From: Mycobacterium hubeiense
GTDB lineage: Bacteria; Actinomycetota; Actinomycetes; Mycobacteriales; Mycobacteriaceae
Direction: 5' to 3'
DNA length: 64,000 bases
NCBI RefSeq assembly: GCF_002838065.1
Contig: NZ_PIZU01000003.1
Location: forward strand, 62,001 to 126,000
Below are positions 42,312 through 51,409 of the stretch, piece by piece (position 1 is the stretch's first letter; each line of letters begins with the position of its first letter). The notes under the pieces are model-generated. The model made no database searches. It had not been told where the DNA came from and worked only from the letters and a program-made list of their open reading frames with translations. Both the position numbers and the translations under genes were made by a program.

Positions 42312-43112
42312 GTGAGCGAGTCCCAAAAAGGCCCCGACGCCCTCATTGAGCAGCGCGGACACACGCTGATCCTGACGCTGAACCGGCCGGAGGCGCGCAA
42401 CGCGCTTTCCACCGAGATGCTCTCGATCATGGTCGAGGCGTGGGACCGCGTCGACAACGATCCGGAGATCCGGTCGTGCATCCTGACGGGTGCCGGCGGT
42501 TACTTCTGCGCGGGGATGGACCTGAAGGCGGCGACGGCCAAGCCGCCGGGCGACTCGTTCAAGGACGGCAGCTACGACCCGTCGCGCATTGACGGGCTGC
42601 TGAAGGGCCGGCGGCTCAAGAAGCCGCTGATCGCCGCGGTCGAAGGCCCGGCGATCGCGGGCGGTACCGAGATTCTGCAGGGCACCGATATCCGCGTCGC
42701 CGGCGAGAGCGCCAAATTCGGCATCTCCGAGGCCAAGTGGAGCCTGTACCCGATGGGCGGATCGGCGGTGCGGTTGGTTCGCCAGATCCCGTACACGATC
42801 GCCGCGGATCTGCTGTTGACGGGCCGGCACATCACGGCCGCCGAGGCGAAGGAGATCGGGCTGATCGGCTATGTGGTGCCCGACGGCACGGCGCTGGACA
42901 AGGCGCTGGAGATCGCCGAGGTGATCAACAACAACGGGCCGCTGGCGGTGCAGGCGATCCTGCAGTCCATCCGCGAGACCGAGGGCATGCCGGAGAACGA
43001 GGCGTTCAAGATCGACACGCAGATCGGCATCAAGGTGTTTCTGTCCGATGACGCCAAGGAAGGCCCGCTGGCGTTCAAGGAGAAGCGGTCGCCGAACTTC
43101 AAGATGCGCTAA
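42312..43112 (+). CDS. echA19: enoyl-CoA hydratase EchA19
   Basis: A 266-residue crotonase matching Rv3516. It shows the oxyanion-hole [15 protein letters not shown] and [20 protein letters not shown], with a catalytic Glu in GGTEIL; the second Glu lies in [14 protein letters not shown]. EchA19 hydrates enoyl-CoA forms of the sterol side chain. Start GTG 42312. Divergent from fadD19 with a shared KstR site. Confidence 0.93.
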   Translation: MSESQKGPDALIEQRGHTLILTLNRPEARNALSTEMLSIMVEAWDRVDNDPEIRSCILTGAGGYFCAGMDLKAATAKPPGDSFKDGSYDPSRIDGLLKGRRLKKPLIAAVEGPAIAGGTEILQGTDIRVAGESAKFGISEAKWSLYPMGGSAVRLVRQIPYTIAADLLLTGRHITAAEAKEIGLIGYVVPDGTALDKALEIAEVINNNGPLAVQAILQSIRETEGMPENEAFKIDTQIGIKVFLSDDAKEGPLAFKEKRSPNFKMR

Positions 43113-43433
43113 CGTACGCCGCCACCGTCACGTCGACGCAGAGGTACTCACCGATGGCGCGGGCCGTCGGCCAGTCGCCGGCGTGCACGGCGCGGGCAAG
43201 GTCGTCGACCAGTGGGCTGTTGGCGCCAGTTCCGCCAGCCATGCGGACACTGCCGTCGCGATCTCATGGCCTGCGACGCGGACGGTGCGGCCTTCGCGCA
43301 GGCGATCGCTGATCTGATAGATCGTCCTGTTTCGTGCGCCGAATTCTACACAAGGGTTGTGCTTCTCGCGCGAAAGCGACCCTCCCGCAGAAGTCGACGC
43401 GGAATTGCATACGCCGCCGCGGAGGCGCGTCAT
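43099..43433 (-). pseudogene. small conserved mycobacterial ORF, frameshifted
   Basis: Read from the minus strand, IYQISDRLREGRTVRVAGHE then IATAVSAWLAEL continues, after restoring one G near 43227, as GANSPLVDDLARAVHAGDWP then [20 protein letters not shown] and stop at 43099. I have a weak memory of similar small mycobacterial proteins but no name for them. Without the base, translation drifts and ends at 43128. No good start codon is seen near the conserved part; ATG 43433 is the first in frame, but the residues after it look non-coding. The 3' end overlaps echA19 by 14 bases on the other strand. Probably decayed. The rest of the gap to 43550 shows only a loose 9-base inverted repeat. Confidence 0.5.
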
Positions 43434-43550
43434 AGCTCGACTCAGAGGTACACACCGATCGCGTCAACACCTGCTGACGCCTCCAGCGGGCACATGCCTC
43501 CTGGCCGCGTCATCAACTGTTGACGCTGTCTTCCGGGGGTACCGCTCGCG

Positions 43551-44771
43551 CTAATCCAGCACCCGCTTTGTCGGGGTGAACACCACCGGCATCGACTCCA
43601 GGCCGCTGACGAAATTCGCCGGCCGCAGCGGCAGCGCCGACTCGTCGGCCAGCCGCAGATCGGGCAGCCGCGCCAGCACCTTGGTGAGCATCAGCCGCAG
43701 CTCCAGCCGGGCCAGCTGATTGCCCAGGCAGAAGTGCGTGCCGAAGCCGAACGCCATGTGGCTGTTGGGATCTCGGTCGATATGAAATGCATCAGGGTTC
43801 TCAAAAACCGACTCGTCGAAGTTCGCCGATTCGAACATCAACATGATCTTCTCGCCCTCTTTGAGGGCGGTGCCGTGGAACTCGGTGTCGGCGGTCAGCG
43901 TGCGGCACATGTTCTTCACCGGCGAGGTCCAACGCAGCATCTCTTCGATGGCGCCCGGCAGCAACGACTGGTCGGCGACGAGCCGCTCCCACTGGTCGCG
44001 GTGGCGCAGCACCTGTTCGGTGCCGCCGGACAGCGTGTGACGGGTGGTCTCGTCGCCACCGATCAGGATCAGCAGGGTCTCGAAGACGATCTCGTCGTCG
44101 CTCATCCGCTGACCCTCGACCTCGGCGTTCACCAGGATGGAGAACAAGTCTTCGGTCGGCTCGGCCCGCCGCTTGGCGATGATGTCCATGGTGAACGCCG
44201 TGTATGCGGCGAAGGCGTCCATCACCGCCTGAAACGCGGCCGACGTCGGGTCGAGATGCGAACTCAGACCGCACACCAGGTCGTCGGACCACTTGAGCAG
44301 CATGCCGCGCTCCTCGGGCAGCACGCCGAGCATGTCGCCGATCACCGCCATCGGCAGTGGGGCGGCGATATCGCGGACGAAATCACACTCGCCGCGCTCG
44401 CACACCGCGTCGATCAAAGTGTCGCAAAGCTTTTCGATGGACGGCACCTTGTCCATCACCCGCTTGCGGGTGAAGCCGGAGTTGACCAGTTTGCGGCGCA
44501 ACAGATGTGCCGGGTCGTCCATGTCGATCATGTACGGCATACCCGGTTGATCGGGCCGGATGCCGCCGGTGGACGAGAACAGCTCCGGGTTGCGTTCGGC
44601 GTCGAGCACCGCCTGGTGCGTCGTCGCGGCGGCCAGGCCGTTGCGGTCCCGGAACACCGGCTGGTTGGCGCGCATCCAGCGGTACGCCTCGCGGGCCGCC
44701 GGGCCGTCGGCGTAGAAGTTGCCGTCGGTGAGGTCGACGTCGGGCTTCGTTTCGGGAAGAACCTGCGTCAT
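43551..44771 (-). CDS. cyp142: cytochrome P450 CYP142
   Basis: A 406-residue P450 matching CYP142: GGIRPDQPGMPYMIDMDDP, the I-helix LILIGGDETTRHTLSGG, the ExxR of helix K (EEMLRW), and the heme Cys loop FGFGTHFCLGNQLARLE. CYP142 oxidises cholesterol or cholestenone at C26/C27, starting side-chain removal. Start ATG 44771, overlapping the upstream gene's stop by four bases; the open frame to 45350 lies inside that gene. Electrons may come from FdxD. Confidence 0.95.
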   Translation of the reverse strand: MTQVLPETKPDVDLTDGNFYADGPAAREAYRWMRANQPVFRDRNGLAAATTHQAVLDAERNPELFSSTGGIRPDQPGMPYMIDMDDPAHLLRRKLVNSGFTRKRVMDKVPSIEKLCDTLIDAVCERGECDFVRDIAAPLPMAVIGDMLGVLPEERGMLLKWSDDLVCGLSSHLDPTSAAFQAVMDAFAAYTAFTMDIIAKRRAEPTEDLFSILVNAEVEGQRMSDDEIVFETLLILIGGDETTRHTLSGGTEQVLRHRDQWERLVADQSLLPGAIEEMLRWTSPVKNMCRTLTADTEFHGTALKEGEKIMLMFESANFDESVFENPDAFHIDRDPNSHMAFGFGTHFCLGNQLARLELRLMLTKVLARLPDLRLADESALPLRPANFVSGLESMPVVFTPTKRVLD

Positions 44772-45496
44772 GAAATCTCCTTGGCATCGCCGAAAGTCAT
44801 CTCGACATTGGCAGACGATTGGCTCGCCAGTGCCCGTTTCGGTAAGCCCAGTTTTCTGAGTTCGTCCGCGTAGGGATGGTCGCCGAGGCGCAGACGCGCG
44901 CCACCCAGACGGGCACGCATCCCGGAATTGCGCATCTCCCAGGGAATTTCGCGGGTGACTCCGTCGCGGTGGCTGTAGGTGGTGAGCACCTGCGGTTTGG
45001 ATGTCAACGACGACGGCAGCGGCAGCCCCTTGCCAAACTCGATACCGGCGATCAGCTTGCCGTTCTCGCTGACGTCGAAGTCGAACTTCGGCGTTTCGCG
45101 CGTGTTGAAATCGGCCATGATCTTCGGGAAGCCCCAAATTCGTTGGCCCGCTTCCAAAGTGAAGCTCTGGTTGACCGGCAGGTGGTGGATGAACGCCGCC
45201 GCAGAACCCAGCGCCCGCGGGCCCCGGGCCGTCGACCCCGGCGGGTTGACCATCACCGCGGTGCCGAATTCGTGGTACTGGCCGAGGTCGCCGTCGATGT
45301 AGCGCACCAGCATCAGCATCGTCATCGCCCGGCCGGGCAGGTATTCGCACACCCGCAGCCCGCTGTAGTCGATCATCTGCTGCGCTGCTGCTGCCGACAC
45401 CGAGAACATCGCGACGTGGGTGTCGGCCTTGCGGATCCGTACCGGCATGGTCAGCACCGTGCCGGCGATGGTGTGTTGGGAGACCGAGTCCGTCAT
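44768..45496 (-). CDS. acetoacetate decarboxylase-superfamily protein co-transcribed with cyp142
   Basis: A 242-residue protein of the ADC fold: MLMLVRYIDGDLGQYHEFGT, HHLPVNQSFTLEAGQRIWGFPKI and KIMADFNTRETPKFDF, motifs of the acetoacetate decarboxylase superfamily. The Lys of GFPK aligns with the Schiff-base region, but whether it decarboxylates is unclear. Its place next to cyp142 is that of Rv3519 in M. tuberculosis. First gene of a two-gene operon; a perfect KstR palindrome lies 10 bases upstream. Confidence 0.75.
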   Translation of the reverse strand: MTDSVSQHTIAGTVLTMPVRIRKADTHVAMFSVSAAAAQQMIDYSGLRVCEYLPGRAMTMLMLVRYIDGDLGQYHEFGTAVMVNPPGSTARGPRALGSAAAFIHHLPVNQSFTLEAGQRIWGFPKIMADFNTRETPKFDFDVSENGKLIAGIEFGKGLPLPSSLTSKPQVLTTYSHRDGVTREIPWEMRNSGMRARLGGARLRLGDHPYADELRKLGLPKRALASQSSANVEMTFGDAKEIS

Positions 45497-45506
45497 CCGG
45501 TCAATC

Positions 45507-45520
45507 TAGAACGCGTTCTA
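45507..45520. promoter_or_regulatory. KstR operator (perfect palindrome) before the cyp142 operon
   Basis: TAGAACGCGTTCTA is fully self-complementary and extends to 16 bases with the flanking C and G. It is the best KstR site in the window and lies between the F420 enzyme stop and the ADC-like gene start. Confidence 0.85.
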
Positions 45521-45539
45521 GACAAGTCGCAAGAAGTGT

Positions 45540-46571
45540 CTACACCAGGGTGGCGAGCTCGGCGATCTGCTCACGCGACCGCCCACTGACCACCATCATG
45601 GTCACGCCGGCCGCTTCCCACACCTTGACCTGTTCACGGACGTAGTCCGCATCGCCGACGATGGCGGCGTCGTCGACGAGCTCGTCCGGAATGATCGCCG
45701 CGGCCTCGTCCTTGCGGTCGCTGCGGAACAGCTTGGTCACGTCGTCGACCACCTCGGAATAGCCCATCCGGCGATACACGTCAGCATGGAAGTTGGTGTC
45801 CTCGGCGCCCATCCCGCCCATGTAGAGCGCCAGATACGGCTTCATCGCCGCGAACGCGGCCGGCCGGTCCTCGGTGATGACGATGTTGGCCGTCGCGCAG
45901 ATCTCGAAGTCCTCGCGGCTGCGCCGGGCGCCCGGCCGGGCGAAGCCCTCGTCGAGCCATTCGTTGTAGGTGTCGGCCATCCGCGGCGTGTAGAAGATCG
46001 GCAACCAGCCGTCGGCGATCTCGGCGGCCATCGCCACGTTCTTCGGCCCCTCGGCACCCAGCATGATCGGGATGTCCGCCCGCAGCGGATGGGTGATCGG
46101 TTTGAGCGCCTTGCCCAGGCCGGTGGTGCCCTCGCCGGTCAGCGGCAGCGGGTAGTGCGGCCCGTCGCTGGTCACCGGGGCCTCGCGCGCCCACACCTGC
46201 CGGATGATGTGGATGTACTCACGCGTGCGGGCCAGCGGCTTGGGGAAGCGCTGCCCGTACCAACCCTCGACGACCTGCGGCCCTGACACACCCAGGCCGA
46301 GGATGTGCCGGCCGCCGGAGAGGTGGTCCAGCGTCAGCGCGGCCATCGCGCAGGCGGTCGGTGTGCGCGCCGAGAGCTGCACCACCGAGGTGCCCAGCCG
46401 CAACCGTCGCGTCGACGAGCCCCACCAGGCCAGCGGCGTGTACGCGTCTGACCCCCACGCCTCAGCGGTGAACACGGCGTCGAAGCCCGACTCCTCGGCC
46501 GCGGCCACCAGGTCGGCGTGGTTCTCCGGCGGCTGAGCGCCCCAGTAGCCGAGTTGAAGTCCGAGCTTCAT
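45540..46571 (-). CDS. LLM-class F420-dependent oxidoreductase (Rv3520c-like)
   Basis: A 343-residue luciferase-like barrel: MKLGLQLGYWGAQPPENH, FDAVFTAEAWGSDAYTPLAW, LGLGVSGPQVVEGWYG and PIMLGAEGPKNVAMAAEIAD are typical of coenzyme F420 enzymes. It matches Rv3520c in the KstR regulon; the sterol reaction is unknown. Start ATG 46571; the frame extends to 46658 across the KstR site. Divergent from the DUF35 gene. Confidence 0.9.
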   Translation of the reverse strand: MKLGLQLGYWGAQPPENHADLVAAAEESGFDAVFTAEAWGSDAYTPLAWWGSSTRRLRLGTSVVQLSARTPTACAMAALTLDHLSGGRHILGLGVSGPQVVEGWYGQRFPKPLARTREYIHIIRQVWAREAPVTSDGPHYPLPLTGEGTTGLGKALKPITHPLRADIPIMLGAEGPKNVAMAAEIADGWLPIFYTPRMADTYNEWLDEGFARPGARRSREDFEICATANIVITEDRPAAFAAMKPYLALYMGGMGAEDTNFHADVYRRMGYSEVVDDVTKLFRSDRKDEAAAIIPDELVDDAAIVGDADYVREQVKVWEAAGVTMMVVSGRSREQIAELATLV

Positions 46572-46597
46572 CCGCACACCCTTCTTGAAACCATTCT

Positions 46598-46611
46598 TAG
46601 AACCTGTTCTA
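46598..46611. promoter_or_regulatory. KstR operator, F420 enzyme/DUF35 divergent promoter
   Basis: TAGAACCTGTTCTA, a full match to TNNAACNNGTTNNA. It lies 27 bases before the F420 enzyme and 10 bases before the GTG of the DUF35 gene, so the latter transcript is probably leaderless. Confidence 0.82.
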
Positions 46612-46620
46612 CTCGATGCT

Positions 46621-47613
46621 GTGACACCCAGCCAAAGCAGCCCGGTGCAGATCGACACCCATGAGCCGCCCCTTTCAGCGCCGCTGAAGCTGTCCTTCGA
46701 CTACACCCGTTCAGTCGGCCCTGTGCTCAGCCAGTTCTTCACCGCCCTGCGCTCGCGACGCATCGTCGGCGTGCGTGGGTCGGACGGCCGAGTGCATGTG
46801 CCACCCGCTGAGTATGACCCGGTCACCTACGCGCCCCTGACCGAGGTAGTGCCGGTGGCCAGCGTCGGCACCGTGGTCTCGTGGACGTGGCAGCCGACGC
46901 CCTTGGCGGGCCAGCCACTGGACCGCCCGTTCGCGTGGGCGCTGATCAAACTCGACGGCGCGGACACCCCGCTGCTGCATGCGGTCGACGCAGGGAGCGC
47001 CGACGCGATCGCCACGGGCGCCCGGGTGCACGTGCACTGGGTCAACGAGCCGGTCGGCGCGATCACCGACATCGCCTACTTCGCGCTGGGGGACGAACCC
47101 GAACCGGTGCCCGACGCGCAAGACGACAAGGATCCGGTGACCGTGCTCGTGTCGCCGTCGTCGATCGAGATCCAGCACACCGCGTCGCTGCCCGAGAGCA
47201 CGTTCCTGCGCGCGTTGCAGGACGGCAAGCTGCTCGGTGCGCGGTCCGGTAAGGACGGCAAGGTGTACTTCCCGCCGCGCGAAGCCGACCCGGCCACCGG
47301 GAAGCCGCTCGACGAGTTCGTGGAGCTGCCCGACAAGGGGACGGTGACGACGTTCGCAATCATCAACATCCCGTTCGCGGGCCAGCGCATCAAGCCGCCG
47401 TATGTCGCGGCCTACGTGCTTCTCGACGGCGCCGACATCCCGTTCCTGCACCTGGTCACCGAGATCGACGCCACCGAGGTCCGGATGGGCATGCGGGTCG
47501 AGGCGGTGTGGAAGCCCCGCGAGGAATGGGGTCTGGGCATCGACAACATCTCGCATTTCCGGCCGACCGGTGAACCGGACGCCGACTACGACACCTACAA
47601 GCACCACCTGTGA
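46621..47613 (+). CDS. tandem DUF35/OB-fold protein (Rv3521-like)
   Basis: A 330-residue protein with two DUF35 OB-fold copies: one around FFTALRSRRIVGVRGSDGRVHVPP, the second around FLRALQDGKLLGARSGKDGKVYFPP. The usual zinc-binding Cys of the rubredoxin-like part are absent in both. DUF35 proteins pair with thiolase-like lyases (as ChsH2 with Ltp2), and ltp4 and ltp3 follow directly, so this is their likely partner. Start GTG 46621, because the KstR site lies just upstream; the frame opens at 46585. Confidence 0.85.
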   Translation: MTPSQSSPVQIDTHEPPLSAPLKLSFDYTRSVGPVLSQFFTALRSRRIVGVRGSDGRVHVPPAEYDPVTYAPLTEVVPVASVGTVVSWTWQPTPLAGQPLDRPFAWALIKLDGADTPLLHAVDAGSADAIATGARVHVHWVNEPVGAITDIAYFALGDEPEPVPDAQDDKDPVTVLVSPSSIEIQHTASLPESTFLRALQDGKLLGARSGKDGKVYFPPREADPATGKPLDEFVELPDKGTVTTFAIINIPFAGQRIKPPYVAAYVLLDGADIPFLHLVTEIDATEVRMGMRVEAVWKPREEWGLGIDNISHFRPTGEPDADYDTYKHHL

Positions 47614-47622
47614 GGGCACTTA

Positions 47623-48678
47623 ATGACTGACGTTGCAGTGGTCGGCTTCGCCCACGCTCCCCACGTACGCCGCACCGACGGCACCACCAACGGCGTCGAA
47701 ATGCTGATGCCGTGTTTCGCGCAGCTTTACGACGAGCTCGGAATCAGCCAGCGCGACATCGGCTTCTGGTGCTCCGGCTCGTCGGATTACCTTGCCGGCC
47801 GGGCGTTCTCGTTCATCTCGGCGATCGACTCGATCGGCGCGGTACCGCCGATCAACGAATCGCACGTGGAGATGGACGCCGCCTGGGCGCTCTACGAGGC
47901 CTACATCAAACTGCTGACCGGCGAGGTCGAGACCGCGCTGGTGTACGGCTTCGGCAAGTCCTCGGCGGGCACGCTGCGCCGCGTGCTGGCGCTGCAGACC
48001 GACCCGTATTCCGTTGCGCCGCTGTGGCCGGACTCGGTGTCGATGGCCGGGCTGCAGGCCCGGTTCGGTTTGGACGCAGGCAAGTGGACCTACGAGCAGA
48101 TGGCGCAGGTGGCGCTGGACTCATTCGCGGTGGCCTCGCGGACGGACTCCGAAAAGCCCGCGAAAAGCATCGACGAACTGCTGTCGCGGCCATTCTTCGC
48201 CGATCCGCTGCGACGGCACGACATCGCGCCGATCACCGACGGCGCGTCGGCCATTGTGCTGGCGGCCGGTGACCGGGCCCGCGAACTGCGCGAAAACCCC
48301 GCCTGGATCACCGGTTTCGAGCACCGCATCGAGACCCCGGTGCTGGGCGCGCGGGATCTGACGGTGTCACCGTCGACCGCCGCGTCGGCCAAGGCGGCGA
48401 CGGGCGGGGACGTGTCGAGCATCGACGTGGCCGAGATCTACGCGCCGTTCACTCATCAACACCTGATCCTCACCGAGGCGATCGGGCTGGGCGAGTCGAC
48501 GAAAATCAACCCGTCGGGCGGCACGCTGGCGGCCAACCCGATGTTCTCGGCGGGCCTGGAGCGAATCGGCTTTGCCGCCGAGCACATTTTCGACGGGTCC
48601 GCTTCCCGCGTGCTGGCGCATGCGACGAGCGGGCCTGCGCTGCAACAGAATCTCGTGGCCGTTTTGGAGGGGCGCTGA
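47623..48678 (+). CDS. ltp4: thiolase-like lipid-transfer protein Ltp4
   Basis: A 351-residue SCP-x-type thiolase fold protein: VAVVGFAHAPHVRR, the family motif NPSGGTLAANPMFSAGLERIG, and EIYAPFTHQHL. Thiolase nucleophile Cys is not conserved in the usual place (MDAAWALY), as in retro-aldolase members. Rhodococcal Ltp3/Ltp4 are lyases for C24-branched sterol side chains. Ten bases after the DUF35 gene; ltp3 overlaps at TGATG. Confidence 0.9.
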   Translation: MTDVAVVGFAHAPHVRRTDGTTNGVEMLMPCFAQLYDELGISQRDIGFWCSGSSDYLAGRAFSFISAIDSIGAVPPINESHVEMDAAWALYEAYIKLLTGEVETALVYGFGKSSAGTLRRVLALQTDPYSVAPLWPDSVSMAGLQARFGLDAGKWTYEQMAQVALDSFAVASRTDSEKPAKSIDELLSRPFFADPLRRHDIAPITDGASAIVLAAGDRARELRENPAWITGFEHRIETPVLGARDLTVSPSTAASAKAATGGDVSSIDVAEIYAPFTHQHLILTEAIGLGESTKINPSGGTLAANPMFSAGLERIGFAAEHIFDGSASRVLAHATSGPALQQNLVAVLEGR

Positions 48679-49853
48679 TGGGCAAGCAACTAGCGGCCGT
48701 GCTGGGCACCGGGCAGACGAAGTACGTCGCCAAGCGCCAGGATGTGTCGATGAACGGGCTGGTCCGCGAGGCGATCGACAGGGCGCTGGCGGATTCGGGC
48801 TCGACAATGGACGACATCGACGCCGTCGTCGTCGGCAAGGCGCCGGACTTCTTCGAGGGCGTCATGATGCCCGAGTTGTTCATGGCCGACGCCGTGGGTG
48901 CGACGGGTAAGCCGCTGATCCGGGTGCACACCGCCGGCTCGGTGGGCGGGTCGACGGGCGTGGTGGCCGCGAGCCTGGTGCAGTCGGGCAAGTACAAGCG
49001 CGTGCTGGCGATGGCGTGGGAGAAACAGTCGGAATCGAATGCCATGTGGGCGTTGAGCATTCCGGTGCCGTTCACCAAACCCGTCGGCGCCGGCGCCGGC
49101 GGGTACTTCGCGCCGCACGGAGTCGCCTACATCCGCCGTTCGGGGGCGCCGACGCACATCGGCGCCATGGTCGCGGTCAAGGACCGGCTCAACGGCGCCA
49201 AGAACCCGCTGGCGCATCTGCATCAGCCCGACATCACCCTGGAGAAGGTGCTGAGCAGCCAGATGCTGTGGGATCCCATCCGATTCGACGAGACGTGCCC
49301 GTCGTCGGATGGTGCGTGTGCGGTGGTGATCGGCGACGAAGAGATCGCCGACAAGCACGTCGCAGACGGAAAGCCCGTCGCCTGGATCCACGCCACCGCG
49401 CTGCGGACCGAGCCGCTGGCCTACGCCGGTCGCGACCAGGTCAACCCGCAGGCCGGCCGCGACGCGGCTGCGGCGCTGTGGAAGGCGGCCGGCATCACCA
49501 GCCCGATCGACGAGATCGACGTCGCCGAGATCTACGTACCGTTCTCCTGGTTCGAGCCGATGTGGTTGGAAAACCTCGGCTTTATGCCCGAGGGCGAAGG
49601 ATGGAAGCTCACCGAGGCGGGCGAAACCGCGATCGGCGGCCGGTTGCCGGTCAACCCCTCCGGCGGCGTGCTGTCGTCCAATCCCATTGGGGCGTCGGGC
49701 CTGATCCGGTTCGCCGAGGCCGCGATCCAGGTGATGGGCAAGGCCGGAGAACACCAAGTGCAAGGCGCCCGCAAAGCGCTCGGCCACGCGTACGGTGGCG
49801 GCTCGCAGTACTACTCGATGTGGGTCGTCGGCGCAGACAAGCCAAGCCGATGA
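48678..49853 (+). CDS. ltp3: thiolase-like lipid-transfer protein Ltp3
   Basis: A 391-residue SCP-x thiolase fold protein: GTGQTKYVAKRQDVSMNGLV, VHTAGSVGGSTGVVAASLVQ, SSDGACAVVIGDEE, VNPSGGVLSSNPIGASGLIRFAEA and GHAYGGGSQYYSMWVVG. It matches Rv3523. Acts with Ltp4 and a DUF35 subunit in aldol cleavage of branched sterol side chains (known for rhodococcal homologues). It overlaps the next gene by four bases. Confidence 0.9.
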   Translation: MGKQLAAVLGTGQTKYVAKRQDVSMNGLVREAIDRALADSGSTMDDIDAVVVGKAPDFFEGVMMPELFMADAVGATGKPLIRVHTAGSVGGSTGVVAASLVQSGKYKRVLAMAWEKQSESNAMWALSIPVPFTKPVGAGAGGYFAPHGVAYIRRSGAPTHIGAMVAVKDRLNGAKNPLAHLHQPDITLEKVLSSQMLWDPIRFDETCPSSDGACAVVIGDEEIADKHVADGKPVAWIHATALRTEPLAYAGRDQVNPQAGRDAAAALWKAAGITSPIDEIDVAEIYVPFSWFEPMWLENLGFMPEGEGWKLTEAGETAIGGRLPVNPSGGVLSSNPIGASGLIRFAEAAIQVMGKAGEHQVQGARKALGHAYGGGSQYYSMWVVGADKPSR

Positions 49854-50728
49854 AGTACACCTGCAGCGTGGCGATGGGGCCGGCCGACGAACTCATCGAG
49901 ATCGCCAAGACCGCTGAGGAAGTCGGCTTCGACTCGATCGCCCTGCCGGATTCGCTGTTCTACATGGAGAAGCAGTCCACGGACTACCCGTACACCCCGG
50001 ACGGCTCGCGGATGTGGAACGCCGACACCCCGTGGGTGGATCCGCTGATCGCCGCGGCCGCCATGGGAGCGGTGACGTCGACGCTGCGGTTCTACACAAA
50101 CGTGATGAAGCTGGGCTCGCGCAATCCGCTGCTGCTGGCCCGGCAGGTCGGCTCGGTGGCCAATCTGACCAACAACCGGTTCGGGTTCGGCGTCGGCATC
50201 GGCTGGGCGCCAGAGGAATTCGAGTGGTGCGGCCAGCCGTACGCCAAGCGCGGCAAGCGCGTGGACGAGATGATCGAGGTCATCAAACTCGTCCTCGGCG
50301 GCGGCATGGTCGAGTTCCACGGCGAGTTCTACGACTTCGACAAGCTGCAGATGAGCCCAGCACCGTCGCAGCCGGTGCCGTTCTACGTCGGCGGCCACAC
50401 CGAGGTGGCGCTGAAGCGGGCGGCCCGGGTGGGTGACGGGTGGACCAGCGCGATGATGACCGGCGAGCAGCTAGCCGAGACCATCGGCAAACTGAAGGCG
50501 CTGCTCGCCGAGTACGGCCGCGAAGATGCGCCTTTCGAATACCAGGCGGTGTGCATCGACAAGTTCGGCGTCGACGGACATCGCGAGCTAGCCGAGGCAG
50601 GGGTCACCGACAACATCGTCATCCCGTGGATATTCGACGGGCTGGGCTTCGATGCGCCGCTGGACAAGAAGAAGGATTCCATGAAGCGATTCGCCGACAC
50701 CTATATCCACTCGGGATGGCAGAAATGA
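49850..50728 (+). CDS. second LLM-class F420-dependent oxidoreductase
   Basis: A 292-residue luciferase-like enzyme: MKYTCSVAMGPADELIEIAK, FDSIALPDSLFYME, NNRFGFGVGIGWAPEEFEWCG, PVPFYVGGHTEVALKRAARVGDGW. This is the common F420-dependent subfamily. Its ATG overlaps the ltp3 stop (ATGA) and its end overlaps the next gene the same way, so it is part of the KstR-driven ltp operon. I know of no counterpart at this place in M. tuberculosis. Confidence 0.88.
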   Translation: MKYTCSVAMGPADELIEIAKTAEEVGFDSIALPDSLFYMEKQSTDYPYTPDGSRMWNADTPWVDPLIAAAAMGAVTSTLRFYTNVMKLGSRNPLLLARQVGSVANLTNNRFGFGVGIGWAPEEFEWCGQPYAKRGKRVDEMIEVIKLVLGGGMVEFHGEFYDFDKLQMSPAPSQPVPFYVGGHTEVALKRAARVGDGWTSAMMTGEQLAETIGKLKALLAEYGREDAPFEYQAVCIDKFGVDGHRELAEAGVTDNIVIPWIFDGLGFDAPLDKKKDSMKRFADTYIHSGWQK

Positions 50729-51129
50729 CGGAAACCCCAGCGCATCTGGCGGGCAAGCGCTCTCGCGAAGCCGCGATGGCGCATGACAAGCAGGCGTGGC
50801 TGGACAACTTCGCCGACGACGCGATAGTCGAGGATCCGATCGGGCCGTCGCATTTCGACCCGGAGGGCAAGGGCCATCGCGGTAAGGAGGCGATCGCCAA
50901 GTTCTACGACATGGCCATCGCACCGAGCGAAATCACGTTCAACTTCGAGAAGACCTACCAGTGCGGCAACGAGGAAGCCAACGTCGGCAACATCGTGATC
51001 AGGGCCGCAGGATACGAGGTCACCGCGGAAGGCGTCTTCACCTACCGCGTCAACGACGAGGGCAAGATCGTCGCGCTGCGCGCCTACTGGGAACTCGACA
51101 AGGCCACGGCCAGCGCGCGCAAGCTCTGA
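50725..51129 (+). CDS. NTF2/ketosteroid-isomerase-fold protein, second copy
   Basis: A 134-residue paralogue of the Rv0760c-like protein at 1595: shared phrases are HDKQAWLDNFADDAIVEDPIG, RGKEAIAKFYDMAIAPSEI and GVFTYRVNDEGKIVALRAYW. ATG 50725 overlaps the upstream stop (ATGA); ATG 50716 is also in frame. Last gene of the DUF35-ltp4-ltp3-LLM operon, so a sterol intermediate is the likely ligand or substrate. Confidence 0.85.
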   Translation: MTETPAHLAGKRSREAAMAHDKQAWLDNFADDAIVEDPIGPSHFDPEGKGHRGKEAIAKFYDMAIAPSEITFNFEKTYQCGNEEANVGNIVIRAAGYEVTAEGVFTYRVNDEGKIVALRAYWELDKATASARKL

Positions 51130-51164
51130 CGGGTTGATCGCACGCACCTGACGTTTTGCCAGCT

Positions 51165-51180
51165 CGGCACGGTCGTGCCG
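51165..51180 (+). terminator. hairpin after the ltp operon
   Basis: CGGCACG and CGTGCCG form a perfect stem (loop about four bases if the inner pairs open) 36 bases after the stop at 51129. CGGCCTTTGTT follows with a short T-rich stretch. Confidence 0.5.
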
Positions 51181-51270
51181 CGGCCTTTGTTGCGCGGGGA
51201 CAACGCCGCGGCGACAGTTGGTCGGTTCGGGACGTCGTTTCCATCCAGGATCGCTCGTAGCTTTCTCGCC

Positions 51271-51393
51271 ATGACTTACCTGGCCCCCTTCGCAGTTTTC
51301 CTCATGGTTCTGTTTCCGATTCTGCTGCCCGCCGCCATCACCGGGTTCCACACTGTTATCGACTGGCGCCGCAATGCGCAGGCGACGGCCTGA
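51271..51393 (+). CDS. 40-residue single-helix membrane protein
   Basis: MTYLAPFAVFLMVLFPILLP then AAITGFHTVIDWRRNAQATA: one strongly hydrophobic helix and a basic end, so the C-terminus is probably cytoplasmic. No clear ribosome site precedes the ATG. It ends 16 bases before the truncated GMC gene and may have served it as a membrane partner. Not recognised; coding status uncertain. Confidence 0.45.
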   Translation: MTYLAPFAVFLMVLFPILLPAAITGFHTVIDWRRNAQATA

Positions 51394-51409
51394 CCGTCGA
51401 TCGGAGTCG

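Noticed and set aside
42243..42830. N-terminal extension of FadD19 up to 42830
   Set aside because: It is antisense to echA19, crosses the KstR operator, and Rv3515c starts at the position equivalent to 42242.
43461..43526. Inverted repeat GCGTCAACA/TGTTGACGC in the gap before cyp142
   Set aside because: Short nine-base arms 48 bases apart with no other structure; could be chance and does not look like an IS end.
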